Shown here piece after piece: positions 53,755 to 61,178 of a stretch of 64,000 nt of DNA. A model generated the notes under the pieces. That model was given only the letters and a program-made list of their open reading frames with translations. It searched no databases and had not been told where the DNA came from. Within the stretch, counting starts at the first letter, position 1, and each line of letters begins with the position of its first letter. The DNA is from AWTP1-13 sp963797005 (GTDB lineage Bacteria; Pseudomonadota; Alphaproteobacteria; Rhizobiales; Hyphomicrobiaceae), in the NCBI GenBank assembly GCA_963797005.1, contig CAWCOF010000018.1:62001-126000 (forward strand), written 5' to 3'. Position numbers and translations under genes: made by a program.

Positions 53755-54123
53755 ATGAAATCACAAGGCAAGGGGCTCTATCCGTTCGTGCCGTCGGGGG
53801 CGAGCTTTGCGACCGCGCTCGCGTTCTTCAACGACCTCGGCTTCGCGACCGCCTGGCAGCAGCAGGGCCTCGCCGGCCTGCGCTTCGGGGAGGCCTATTT
53901 CCTGCTGCAGGAGATCGACGTGCCCGAGTGGCAGAAAAACCAGATGATCACCTTCGAGGTGGACGACCTCGACCTCTACTGGTCGGAGATCGATGCCAAG
54001 GATCTGAGCGGGCGGTTTGCCGGCGTGAAGCTGAAGCCGCCAACCGATTTCCCCTGGGGACGCGAGGTGCACATCATCGACCCGGCCGGGGTGTGCTGGC
54101 ACGTGCGGCAGGCCGGGGCGTAG
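53755..54123 (+). CDS. VOC family (glyoxalase/bleomycin-resistance fold) protein
   Basis: A 122-residue single-domain VOC protein: MKSQGKGLYPFVPSGA begins the first beta-alpha-beta-beta-beta unit, FEVDDLDLYWSEIDAKDL the second, and REVHIIDPAGVCWHVRQ the C-terminal metal-site strand. GGGAGG lies 9 bases before the ATG at 53755. Such proteins can be metallo-lyases, dioxygenases or drug-binding proteins; no substrate can be picked. The gene leads into the ArsR-SRPBCC-glyoxalase-GST stretch on the same strand. Confidence 0.85.
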   Translation: MKSQGKGLYPFVPSGASFATALAFFNDLGFATAWQQQGLAGLRFGEAYFLLQEIDVPEWQKNQMITFEVDDLDLYWSEIDAKDLSGRFAGVKLKPPTDFPWGREVHIIDPAGVCWHVRQAGA

Positions 54124-54259
54124 CGCTCACGCGAGCGGAAAGCCGCTGGGGGGAAAAGGCAGTGGGCAATAGGCAGAAGGCGGGCGCGTACGCCTATTGC
54201 CGATTGCCTATTGCCCGCTGCCTTGGGGTCTGACCCGCAGGGTCCGACTCCATACCCGC

Positions 54260-54305
54260 TTGACATGGATGCGGCGGCGCGCGATATACTTAACCAAATG
54301 GTTTA
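54260..54305 (+). promoter_or_regulatory. Sigma70-like promoter and ArsR-type operator overlapping the regulator start
   Basis: TTGACA (54260-54265) is followed after 17 bases by GATATA (54283-54288; TATACT two bases later). The start codon is only 9 to 10 bases further, so the transcript probably begins at or next to the ATG (leaderless). The inverted repeat TTAACCA AA TGGTTTA (54290-54305, one mismatch) covers the start codon. It resembles the operators bound by ArsR regulators of this subgroup, which would give autorepression. Confidence 0.65.
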
Positions 54306-54717
54306 CTATAAGGACGAGCAGCTCGACCTGGCCTTCGCCGCGCTGGCCGACCCCACGCGGCGCGCCATCGTCGAGCGGCTGGCACGCCAGGAGGATCTGG
54401 CGGTCAGCGACATCGCCAAGCCGTTCGCGGTGTCGCTGCCGGCGGTGATGAAGCACCTGGACGTGCTGGCCCGCGCGCAGCTGATCGAGCGGCACAAGAG
54501 CGGGCGGACGGTGCGCTGCCGGCTCAAGGCGGGGCCGATGGAGACGGCCATGCAGTGGTTGGCGCGCTACGAGCGCTTCTGGACCGAGCGTCTCGATGCG
54601 CTGGCGAAATTCGTCGAGGAGGACCAATGCTCACCAAGCCCAGCCTCACCCTCAAGCGTCGCCTCAAAGCCTCGCCGGCGAAGGTCTTCGCCGCGTGGAC
54701 GGACCCGAAAAAAATAG
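54298..54717 (+). CDS. ArsR family winged-helix transcriptional regulator
   Basis: An ArsR/SmtB-type repressor with a winged helix-turn-helix: ALADPTRRAIVERLARQ, then DIAKPFAVSLPAVMKHLDVL as the recognition helices, and ERHKSGRTVRCRLKAGPM as the wing. No Cys metal-binding motif is visible, typical for the subgroup encoded beside SRPBCC/AHSA1 proteins. It starts at the ATG at 54298, directly on its predicted promoter. The stop at 54717 leaves a basic tail overlapping the following gene by 91 bases; family proteins are about 110 residues, so the tail is odd and could come from a frameshift. Confidence 0.88.
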   Translation: MVYYKDEQLDLAFAALADPTRRAIVERLARQEDLAVSDIAKPFAVSLPAVMKHLDVLARAQLIERHKSGRTVRCRLKAGPMETAMQWLARYERFWTERLDALAKFVEEDQCSPSPASPSSVASKPRRRRSSPRGRTRKK

Positions 54718-55069
54718 TGCGCTGGTTCGGACCTGCCGAGACCGTGGACGGCTCGATCGAGGCCGACATGGACGTGCGCGTCGGCGGCCGCTACCGCATC
54801 AGCTTCAAGACCGAAAACGGAGAGCGTCACGAAGTCGGCGGCGTCTACCGCGAGGTGGTGCCCGACAGCCGCCTCCAGTTCAGCTGGGCCTGGCATTCCA
54901 CACCCGAGCGCGAGTCGCTCGTTACCGTCACCGTGACGAGGGGACGGGGACGGGGCCGATCCTGACCCTGCACCACGAGCAGTTCTTCGACGAGAAGGCG
55001 CGCGACGGCCACGAGCGCGGCTGGACGGGCACCATGGAGCGGCTCGAGCGGTATCTGGCGCAATCCTGA
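54627..55069 (+). CDS. SRPBCC (AHSA1-like) domain protein, one frameshift
   Basis: A START/SRPBCC fold protein of the AHSA1-like (activator of Hsp90 homologue) group, often encoded after an ArsR gene. MLTKPSLTLKRRLKASPAKVFAAWTDP starts the domain and WFGPAETVDGSIEADMDVRVGGRYR follows. The frame shifts near 54940 in a GGGACGGGGACGGGG run, and continues as ILTLHHEQFFDEKARDGHERG to 55069. Such proteins bind a small hydrophobic ligand; function unknown. GAGGAGG lies upstream of the ATG at 54627, inside the ArsR gene, suggesting coupling. The shift is probably an indel error. Confidence 0.85.
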
Positions 55070-55081
55070 GAGGAGAAGAGC

Positions 55082-55534
55082 ATGGCACAGGCGGCAACGA
55101 AGCGGGGGCCCAAGCCGGCGGCGCAGAAGCAGCCCTCGTGGACGCACGGCACGTTCCACTGGAACGAGCTGATGGTGCGCGACGCAGGTCGCGCCAAGCG
55201 GTTCTACGAGACCACGATCGGCTGGCGCTTCGAGTCCATGCCGATGCCGGACGGCGGCACCTACTGGCTGGCGCACGTGGCGGGCAGACCGACGCCGGTC
55301 GCCGGCCTGTTCGAGCTGACGAGCCCGCAGTACGACGGCGTGCCGGAATGCTGGATGCCGTACCTGGCGGTCGACGATGTCGACAAGCGCGTGGCCAAGG
55401 CGGTCAAAGCCGGGGCCAAGCTGATGAAGCCGATCTTCGAGGTGCCGGGCGTCGGCCGCATCGCCGTGTTGCAGCAGCCCGGCGGCGCGGGCATCGGCTG
55501 GATGACGCCCGCAGGCACAATGACGAAAGGATGA
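55082..55534 (+). CDS. VOC family protein (second, glyoxalase-like)
   Basis: A 150-residue VOC protein with an N-terminal basic tail. FHWNELMVRDAGRAKRFYETTIGW opens the first half, PYLAVDDVDKRVAKAVKAGAKLM the second, and VLQQPGGAGIGWMTPAG the end. AGAGGAGAAGAGC precedes the ATG at 55082. Its TGA overlaps the ATG of the GST gene (ATGA), so the pair is translationally coupled. The domain alone does not tell the substrate. Confidence 0.88.
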   Translation: MAQAATKRGPKPAAQKQPSWTHGTFHWNELMVRDAGRAKRFYETTIGWRFESMPMPDGGTYWLAHVAGRPTPVAGLFELTSPQYDGVPECWMPYLAVDDVDKRVAKAVKAGAKLMKPIFEVPGVGRIAVLQQPGGAGIGWMTPAGTMTKG

Positions 55535-56187
55535 GCGCACAAATGATCACGATCTCCGCCTTCAAATGGGTCCCCGACTTCGCCCAGGGTCAAGTGCGCG
55601 ATCTGCGCGCGCGCTGGGCGCTGGAGGAGGCGGGCCTGCCCTACAGGACGCGCCTGCTCGGCCAGGGCGATCAGGACAAGCCGGACTATCGCGCCCTGCA
55701 GCCCTTCGGCCAGGTGCCGATACTCGAGGAAGACAACTTTGCTCTCTTCGAGTTCGGAGCCATCGTGCTCTACATCGGCGAGCGGAGCGAGGCGCTGCTG
55801 CCGAAGGACCCGCAGGCGCGCGCCCGGGCGACGCAATGGCTGATCGCGGCGCTCAACTCCGTCGAGCCCTTCGTCATGGATGTCGCCCGGATCGATGTCT
55901 TCTACGCAGACCAGGAGTGGGCCAAGCTGCGGCGCCCAGGCGCCGTTGAGTTCGTGCAGAGGCGGCTTGCCGCCCTCTCCAAGGCGCTTGGCGACAAGCC
56001 CTACCTCGATGGCGATCGCTTTACGGCGGGCGATCTGATGATGACCACGGTGCTCCGAATCCTCAAGCACACCGACATCGTGAACGGAGACGAGCGCCTG
56101 GCCGCCTATGTCGAGCGCTGCACCGCCAGGCCGGCCTTCAAGCGCGCATTCGATTCGCAGATTGCCGACTTCAAGCTGGCTGCATGA
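55531..56187 (+). CDS. Glutathione S-transferase family protein
   Basis: A 218-residue GST. The thioredoxin-like N-terminal part has VRDLRARWALEEAGLPYRTRLL, the glutathione site FGQVPILEEDNFALFEFGAIVLYIGE includes the VP and ES-like residues, and the C-terminal helical domain has AGDLMMTTVLRIL. A conserved catalytic Tyr/Ser cannot be placed without an alignment. The ATG at 55531 overlaps the preceding VOC gene stop. Grouping with VOC genes suggests detoxification of electrophiles, an inference only. Confidence 0.9.
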   Translation: MSAQMITISAFKWVPDFAQGQVRDLRARWALEEAGLPYRTRLLGQGDQDKPDYRALQPFGQVPILEEDNFALFEFGAIVLYIGERSEALLPKDPQARARATQWLIAALNSVEPFVMDVARIDVFYADQEWAKLRRPGAVEFVQRRLAALSKALGDKPYLDGDRFTAGDLMMTTVLRILKHTDIVNGDERLAAYVERCTARPAFKRAFDSQIADFKLAA

Positions 56188-56296
56188 ACGGGCGTCAGCA
56201 AAGAGGAGCGCGCCTAGAACGACGACAGCAGTGCACGGCGACATCGCCCGCTAAAGTCTTTCCAGCCCATGTTGAAGCAACTGAGCAAGCCGAGCG

Positions 56297-56409
56297 TGTC
56301 ATCCCGGCGCTTGCCTGCACCGGCGAAGGCCGGTGTCGCCGGGATCCAGCCATCGCCAACCTCCTGAGCAAGCCGAGAGATGGATCCCGGGCACAAGGCC
56401 CGGGATGAC
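56297..56409. repeat. Palindromic repeat island before hbd
   Basis: Starts TGTCATCCCGG and closes with CCGGGATGACC; inside are CACCGGCGAAGGCCGGTG and GATGGATCCCGGGC palindromes. A second copy of CTGAGCAAGCCGAG lies just outside its left edge (56281) and another within it (56364). It fills the 267-base gap between two convergent genes. Confidence 0.78.
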
Positions 56410-56454
56410 CGCCGTGGGTTTGCAGACGGCGATTTAACCAAGATCAGACGCACA

Positions 56455-57408
56455 CTAGCGGGTGGGGATCGGCTTTTCGCCCCGGTAGTCGTAGAAGCCG
56501 CGCTGGGTCTTGCGGCCGAGCCAGCCCGCCTCCACGTACTTCACCAGGAGCGGGCAGGGACGGTACTTGGAGTCGGCGAGGCCCTCATAGAGTACCTGCA
56601 TGACGGACAGGCACACGTCGAGGCCGATGAAGTCGGCGAGCTCCAGCGGGCCCATCGGGTGATTGGCGCCGAGCCGCATGGCCTTGTCGATGCCCTCCAC
56701 CGTGCCGACGCCCTCATAGAGCGTGTAGACGGCCTCGTTGATCATGGGCAGCAGGATGCGGTTGACGATGAAGGCGGGAAAGTCCTCCGACACCGCGATG
56801 GTCTTGCCGAGGCTCTGGATGAAATTCCTCGACACGGTGAAGGTCTCGTCATCGGTGGCGATGCCGCGGATCAGCTCGACCAGCTGCATCATCGGCACCG
56901 GGTTCATGAAATGCATGCCGATGAAGCGCTCGGGCCGGTCCGTCGAGGCGGCGAGCCGGGTGATCGAGATCGAGGAGGTGTTGGTGGCGAGGATCGTGGC
57001 CTTGCCGAGGTTGGGACAAAGATCGGCGTAGATCTTGCGCTTGACGGTCTCGTCCTCGGTCGCCGCCTCGATCACGAGATCGGCCTGTCCCACGGTCTTG
57101 AGGTCGGGCACCACGCGGATGCGCTCGAGCGCCGATTGCATCTGCGCGTCGGTGATGAGGTTGCGCGAGACCTGGCGCGCCATGTTGCGCTCGATCGTTG
57201 CGCGTGCCTTCTCGATCGCCTCCTTCTTCACGTCGTGCATGCCGACGTCATAGCCGGCCAGCGACACGACATGCGCAATCCCGTTGCCCATCTGGCCGGC
57301 ACCGATGACGCCGACCGACTTGACGGCGACACCTGGACCTTCGTCCGCGCCTTTGCGCGCACGCTCGTCTTGCGCACCGGGCTTCTTCGTCTTGAGGCTC
57401 GCGTCCAT
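56455..57408 (-). CDS. 3-hydroxybutyryl-CoA dehydrogenase
   Basis: A 3-hydroxyacyl-CoA dehydrogenase of the butyryl type (Hbd/PaaH-like). The NAD motif VGVIGAGQMGNGIAHV is intact, as are the HFMNPVPMMQLVELI catalytic region (His) and SEDFPAFIVNRILLP. The C-terminal domain ends LLVKYVEAGWLGRKTQRGFYDY. About 317 residues. I take the ATG at 57408 with AAGGAG 10 bases upstream; a GTG 7 codons earlier overlaps that site. The N-terminal Lys/Asp-rich extension before the Rossmann fold is longer than usual. It sits 40 bases downstream of etfA, a common pairing for short-chain acyl-CoA metabolism. Confidence 0.93.
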   Translation of the reverse strand: MDASLKTKKPGAQDERARKGADEGPGVAVKSVGVIGAGQMGNGIAHVVSLAGYDVGMHDVKKEAIEKARATIERNMARQVSRNLITDAQMQSALERIRVVPDLKTVGQADLVIEAATEDETVKRKIYADLCPNLGKATILATNTSSISITRLAASTDRPERFIGMHFMNPVPMMQLVELIRGIATDDETFTVSRNFIQSLGKTIAVSEDFPAFIVNRILLPMINEAVYTLYEGVGTVEGIDKAMRLGANHPMGPLELADFIGLDVCLSVMQVLYEGLADSKYRPCPLLVKYVEAGWLGRKTQRGFYDYRGEKPIPTR

Positions 57409-57449
57409 GACGCCTGGCTCCTTCCCCACCCCGGTTGAAACGTCCCCGC

Positions 57450-58395
57450 TCAGCTGCCGGCCTTCCCCAGCTCGGCATCAAGCTCCGGCAGCACCTGGAA
57501 CAGGTCCGCCACCAGTCCGAAGTCGGCGACCTGGAAGATCGGCGCCTCCGCGTCCTTGTTGATGGCCACGATGACCTTGCTGTCCTTCATGCCGGCGAGA
57601 TGCTGAATGGCCCCCGAGATGCCCACCGCGATGTAGAGCTCGGGCGCCACCACCTTGCCGGTCTGGCCCACCTGGTAGTCGTTGGGCATGTAGCCCGCAT
57701 CGACGGCGGCGCGGCTGGCGCCCACGGCCGCGCCCAGCTTGTCGGCCACCGGCTCGATGTATTTCTTGAAGTTCTCGTTGGACTGCAGGCCGCGCCCGCC
57801 CGACACCACGATCTTGGCCGCCGTCAGCTCGGGCCGGTCGGACTTCTGGATCTCGGCCTTCTCGAAACTGCGAAAGGCCCACGGGTGGCGGGGCCTTGAT
57901 CGTCTCGATCTGGGCGGAGGCGCTGTTGCCGACCGCCGGGAAAGCGGTGGTGCGCACGGTGATGACCTTTGTCTTGTCGCCGGATTGCACCGTCTGGATG
58001 GCGTTGCCGGCGTAGATGGGACGCTCGAACGTGTCGGGGCTCACGACCTTGATGATGTCGGAGATCTGCATCACATCGAGCGCCGCGGCGACTCGCGGCA
58101 GGACATTCTTGCCCGATGCGGTGGCGGCGGTGACGACGGCGTCATAGCCCGACACCAAGCTGAGGATCAGGGCTGCGACTTCCTCCGCCAGCTGATGGCC
58201 GAGATGGGGTGCGTCGGCGTGGAGCACCTTGGCGGCGCCATCGAGCTTGGCGGCGGCCTCCGCGACGGGCTTGGCGTCCGCGCCGGCAACGAGCACGTGC
58301 ACGTCCTGGCCCAGCGCCTTGGCGGCACTCATGGCCTTGGCGACCCCGGCGCCCAGCGCCTTGTTGTCGTGGTCGGCCAGGAGCAGCGTCGTCAT
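57450..58395 (-). CDS. etfA: Electron transfer flavoprotein alpha subunit, one frameshift
   Basis: EtfA carries the FAD that moves electrons from acyl-CoA and dimethylglycine dehydrogenases to ETF-ubiquinone oxidoreductase. MTTLLLADHDNKALG opens the N-terminal domain. The FAD motif VVSGGRGLQSNENF and GAAVGASRAAVDAGYMPNDYQVGQTGK are in the C-terminal half. The frame breaks near 57868: GLSQF continues in the other frame as EKAEIQKSDRPELTAAKI. The rest is intact and the stop is at 57450. An indel is the likeliest cause, since etfB and hbd beside it are intact. It overlaps etfB by 4 bases. Confidence 0.92.
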
Positions 58396-59147
58396 GAGAG
58401 CGCCCCCGTCTCTTTGAGCTTGGCGATAAGCTCGGCGGCGTTCGCCACCTTCACGCCCGCCTTGCGGCCCGGCGGCTCGACGGTCTTCAGGACTTTGAGG
58501 CGCGGGGCGGGATCGACGCCGAAGTCGGCCGGCTTCTTGACCTCGAGCGGCTTCTTCTTGGCCTTCATGATGTTGGGGAGCGAGGGATAGCGCGGCTCGT
58601 TCAGTCTCAGGTCCGTGGTGATCACCGCCGGCAGCTTGAGCTTGAGCGTCTCCAGGCCGCCGTCGACCTCGCGGGTGACCATGGCCGTCTCGCCGTCGAT
58701 GACGATCTTGGAGGCGAACGTCGCCTGGGGCCAGCCGATCAGCGCCGCCAGCATCTGGCCGGTCTGGTTGCAGTCGTCATCGATGGCCTGCTTGCCGAGG
58801 ATAATGAAGGCGGGCTTCTCGGCCTCGATCACGCCCTTGAGCAGCTTGGCGACGCTGAGCGGCTCGACCGCCTGCCCGTCCGGCGTCTCGATCAGCAGCC
58901 CGCGGTCGGCGCCCATGGACAAGGCCGTGCGGATCGTCTCCTGCGACTTGGGAGGCCCGACGGAGACGGCGACGATCTCCTGCACCTGGCCCTTTTCCTT
59001 GAGCCGCACCGCCTCCTCGACGGCGATCTCGTCGAAGGGGTTCATCGACATCTTGACGTTGGCAAGCTCGACGCCCGATCCGTCGGACTTGACGCGGATC
59101 TTGACGTTGAAGTCGACCACGCGCTTTACAGCGACGAGAACTTTCAT
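58392..59147 (-). CDS. etfB: Electron transfer flavoprotein beta subunit
   Basis: EtfB binds AMP and forms the ETF heterodimer. The 251-residue protein starts MKVLVAVKRVVDFNVKIRV and has the signature VELANVKMSMNPFDEIAVEEA, LGKQAIDDDCNQTGQML (the beta-subunit DDxNQTGQ signature region) and RLNEPRYPSLPNIMKAKKKPL at the recognition loop. ATG at 59147; an in-frame start lies 8 codons earlier. The gene overlaps etfA by 4 bases (ATGA). Confidence 0.96.
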   Translation of the reverse strand: MKVLVAVKRVVDFNVKIRVKSDGSGVELANVKMSMNPFDEIAVEEAVRLKEKGQVQEIVAVSVGPPKSQETIRTALSMGADRGLLIETPDGQAVEPLSVAKLLKGVIEAEKPAFIILGKQAIDDDCNQTGQMLAALIGWPQATFASKIVIDGETAMVTREVDGGLETLKLKLPAVITTDLRLNEPRYPSLPNIMKAKKKPLEVKKPADFGVDPAPRLKVLKTVEPPGRKAGVKVANAAELIAKLKETGALS

Positions 59148-59402
59148 TCCCCAAAAGGCTCCATCTGGCATCCGGCACGGTTCCCGGCCGACCGTGCTGC
59201 ACCGCGATCGTCACGCGCGCGCCGCTTCTGTGACGGCTTTTTGACGATTCGGCGCGACGCTTCGCAAGTGCGAAATGCGAAGGTAGGACTGCGACAAATG
59301 GGTGTCAATTGGGCAACCTACGCATCGGCCTGGACAACGCTTGGGCACCCCTGCTTGTTGCGCAAAGGCCGCAGAACGGGGCTTGGCGTCCACAACCCAA
59401 GG

Positions 59403-60110
59403 TCAAGACGTCGCGGGCCCGCGGTCGAACAGGGGCATTCCGGGACGGCGCATGAAGAGGATCAGGATCGCGCCGGCGGCCATTCCCCCGATGTGAGCCC
59501 ACCAGGCGATCTGGTTCGGCTGGCTGACCAGCACCATCACCAGCTGGGTGACGGCCCACACGCCCAGAACCCAGGCGGCCGAAATCCTGAGCGGGATGAA
59601 CCGGAATACCAGCACCCACACCAGGACGCGCGGGTGAAGGATCAGGTAGGCGGCAATCACGCCTGCGACCGCGCCGCTGGCGCCGATCAGCGGGAGCGGG
59701 GACGTCGGCAGCATGACGGCGTGCACGAGCCCGCCGACGACCCCGCACACGAGGTAGAAGAGCAGATACTTCAGATGCCCCATGGCGTCCTCGACGTTGT
59801 CGCCGAACACCCACAGGAAGAGCATGTTCGAGCCAAGGTGAAAGATGTCGCCGTGCAGGAACATATAGGTGAGGAGCGTGTAGCCCTCGGGTACGGCCAG
59901 CGAGTCGTACTTTCCGTGCGCGGCCCCGCCGATGATGTGCATCTGGAACAGTTCGGTCGGGATGAGCGCGAAGCTCGCCGCAGCCGATTGTCCCAGTCCC
60001 CCGCTCTGCCAGATGAAGGTCGCGACGTTCGCCGCGATCAGGCCGACCGTGACCCATTGGAAGCGTATGGAGCGCAGAGGATTGTCATCAGAGAGCGGGA
60101 TGAAGACCAC
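59403..60110 (-). CDS. Rhomboid family intramembrane serine protease
   Basis: An intramembrane serine protease of the rhomboid family. The catalytic Ser lies in LIGASGAVAGV, the His in WWAHIGGMAAG, and the conserved HGDIFHLGSNMLFLWVFGDNVED forms the L1 region. Six membrane segments are visible. Substrates are unknown. The printed open frame starts at 60203, overlapping the adenosyltransferase gene by 56 bases; GTG at 60110 (VVFIPLSDDNPLRSIRF) has AAAGG about 10 bases upstream and matches the usual family start. Confidence 0.92.
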   Translation of the reverse strand: MVFIPLSDDNPLRSIRFQWVTVGLIAANVATFIWQSGGLGQSAAASFALIPTELFQMHIIGGAAHGKYDSLAVPEGYTLLTYMFLHGDIFHLGSNMLFLWVFGDNVEDAMGHLKYLLFYLVCGVVGGLVHAVMLPTSPLPLIGASGAVAGVIAAYLILHPRVLVWVLVFRFIPLRISAAWVLGVWAVTQLVMVLVSQPNQIAWWAHIGGMAAGAILILFMRRPGMPLFDRGPATS

Positions 60111-60147
60111 GGGGTTGTACCTTTGCTGGGAGAGCGCGTCGGGTCCG

Positions 60148-60729
60148 TCAGCGGTTCTGGCCCGGCACCCAAAGCACGTCGCCCTGCCCGCGATCGTTGA
60201 CATGGCGGGAGGCGACGAACAGGAGATCGGACAGGCGATTGATGTACTTCAGGGCGGGAGCGGACACGTGCTCGCCCGGCTGGGCGGCGAGTTCCACCAT
60301 CAGGCGCTCGGCACGACGGCACACCGTGCGCGCCACGTGCAGTGCCGCAGCCGCCGGCGATCCGCCGGGCAGCACAAAGGAGCGCAGGGGCTTGAGCTCG
60401 GCGTTGAGGCTGTCGATCTCGTCTTCCAGACGCTGGACCTGCGCATCGATAATGCGCAGCGGCTCGCGAGTTCCCTTTTGGGTCCCCTCCGGCACGGTGA
60501 GGTCGGCTCCAAGGTCAAAGAGATCGTTCTGGATGCGGCCCAGCATGGCGTCGATGTCGGGATGGGCGCCGCCCAGATGGACGCGCGCCATGCCGATGGA
60601 GGCGTTCGTCTCGTCGACCGTGCCATAGGCCGCAATTCGTGCCGAATGCTTGGGCACTTTATCGCCCGTACCCAGCGCCGTGAGGCCGCCATCGCCGGTG
60701 CGCGTATAAATCTTGTTGAGAACGACCAT
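60148..60729 (-). CDS. Cob(I)alamin adenosyltransferase, PduO type
   Basis: A PduO/MMAB-type ATP:cob(I)alamin adenosyltransferase that makes coenzyme B12 (adenosylcobalamin). MVVLNKIYTRTGDGGLTAL supplies the ATP loop, AAYGTVDETNASIG the conserved Asp/Glu, and FVLPGGSPAAAALHVARTVCRRAER the C-terminal signature. About 193 residues. ATG at 60729 (MVVLN); a Met four codons earlier is possible. In this order it often lies near etf/hbd, linked through methylmalonyl-CoA mutase. A complete cobalamin pathway is not present in the window. Confidence 0.93.
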   Translation of the reverse strand: MVVLNKIYTRTGDGGLTALGTGDKVPKHSARIAAYGTVDETNASIGMARVHLGGAHPDIDAMLGRIQNDLFDLGADLTVPEGTQKGTREPLRIIDAQVQRLEDEIDSLNAELKPLRSFVLPGGSPAAAALHVARTVCRRAERLMVELAAQPGEHVSAPALKYINRLSDLLFVASRHVNDRGQGDVLWVPGQNR

Positions 60730-60816
60730 GGTGCGGACCACGTCGCGGGCACCAGGCCCGGACTTTGCATACTTTACCCTAGCCGCCGGACCGCCTCGGT
60801 CAAGCGCATCCCTGGC

Positions 60817-61008
60817 TCAGTGCCGCACCAAGTACACCAGCAGCATGGCTATGACGATGGCCAAGAATTGCAGCCCGACGCGCCACCGCATCAAGGTTTG
60901 GCTCAGGTTTGGGCTGGACCCCCGTATCATGTTCCACAGGCCGGCCAACAGCACCACCACCACGGCGGCCAGGGCCAGGGAGCTCAGATACCGGAGGACA
61001 TTTTCCAT
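60817..61008 (-). CDS. Twin-transmembrane (HIG1-like) small membrane protein
   Basis: A 63-residue protein with two membrane helices (LSSLALAAVVVVLLAGLW and GLQFLAIVIAMLLVYLV) joined by NMIRGSSPNLSQTLMRWR. This matches the HIG1-like / twin transmembrane family, related to mitochondrial hypoxia-induced proteins tied to respiratory complexes. It lies 87 bases upstream of the adenosyltransferase gene on the same strand and diverges from envC. The role in bacteria is not defined. Confidence 0.9.
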   Translation of the reverse strand: MENVLRYLSSLALAAVVVVLLAGLWNMIRGSSPNLSQTLMRWRVGLQFLAIVIAMLLVYLVRH

Positions 61009-61178
61009 TTCTTGCCTGCTTCATGCGCGCTATCCACACGTGGCCCCCTTGGGCAACCCGCGCACATGCGCCAATCTGGTAACTCACCCATGCCACAATT
61101 CGCGCGATCTTTGGGAAAGCAAATGCACGCATGGCCAATGCGCGGAGCAACCCGGCTTGAGAGGCACAAGGAGCTGAC

